Shown here one piece after another: positions 14,117-14,343 of a stretch of DNA of 14,343 nt (within the stretch, counting starts at the first letter, position 1; each line of letters starts with the position of its first letter). The notes under the pieces are model-generated. The model was not told where the DNA came from. It searched no databases and worked only from the letters and a program-made list of their open reading frames with translations. This DNA comes from Botryococcus braunii (Eukaryota > Chlorophyta > Trebouxiophyceae): contig MVGU01002000.1 in assembly GCA_002005505.1 (NCBI GenBank), forward strand, positions 1 to 14,343, read 5' to 3'. The position numbers and the translations under genes were made by a program.

Positions 14117-14343
14117 CCTACGTAGTGCACGTGCTCATGGTGGATCCCAATGCACCTGCACTTACGCACATGACATATACATTAGTCAACCAGTGGCAGT
14201 CAGGAATACATGTACCAGTGTGAGAAGCTTGCACGAGACGAGCTGGAGGTTGTTGTCATATATACATATGATTGTCATCTCTCACGATATTTACTAGTGC
14301 AATAGTATAGTATACTAGTCTATTGCTCGTAGCGCTACTAGTA
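14117..14343. other. Downstream spacer, no gene seen
   Basis: A/T-rich sequence with an imperfect palindrome CAATAG..TAGTATACTA..CTATTG near 14300-14325. No supported coding region. Confidence 0.45.

Noticed and set aside
5500..14130. CACTA-type terminal repeats (CACTG near 5513, 5722 and 6083; TAGTG near 14124)
   Set aside because: Five-base matches are expected by chance and the adjacent bases do not form inverted repeats.

Overview
This window looks like nuclear DNA of a eukaryote that reads UAA and UAG as glutamine and uses only UGA as stop. I infer this from the sequence: several spliced reading frames on both strands run through in-frame TAA/TAG codons without losing protein-like composition, meet clean GT-AG splice sites, and end at TGA. 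Together with long introns, moderate GC content, very many CA/GT and GA/CT microsatellites, and a transposase-derived gene with a DUF4218-like region, this best fits an ulvophyte green alga of the UAR=Gln clades (Dasycladales, Cladophorales and relatives). The taxonomic call is an inference from established knowledge of code variants. No search could be run. No rRNA, tRNA or CRISPR array was seen.

Layout. 1-900: compound microsatellite, (CA)n then (GA)n, with G-runs. 900-2600: no convincing gene; a GAATTC-rich degenerate repeat, a 183-bp tandem duplication and another CA array. 2641-4298, plus strand: multi-exon gene X (unrecognised, Gln-rich, coiled-coil), readable only if TAA/TAG are sense codons. 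4737-5040: a compound CT/GT microsatellite that is the inverted homologue of the one at 1-900. 5050-5240: a cluster of TTCGYA hexamers in both orientations. 5251-6091, plus: one or two possible frames, the longer with five TAR codons. 6240-about 9711, minus: multi-exon gene resembling the C-terminal part of CACTA-like transposases, with no visible catalytic core, a probable frame break, and a duplicated 57-nt exon. 9850-10064: spacer between divergent genes. 10065-13953 (or 13985), plus: multi-exon gene Y (unrecognised) whose 3' part is a tandem series of exon-plus-intron units, each intron carrying a GT microsatellite. 13986-14343: short direct repeats only.

The minus-strand transposase-like gene and gene Y diverge from a short shared region and could belong to one mobile element, but no terminal repeats were identified. 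All exon boundaries are hand predictions from GT-AG signals and phase. Functions of genes X and Y are not known to me.
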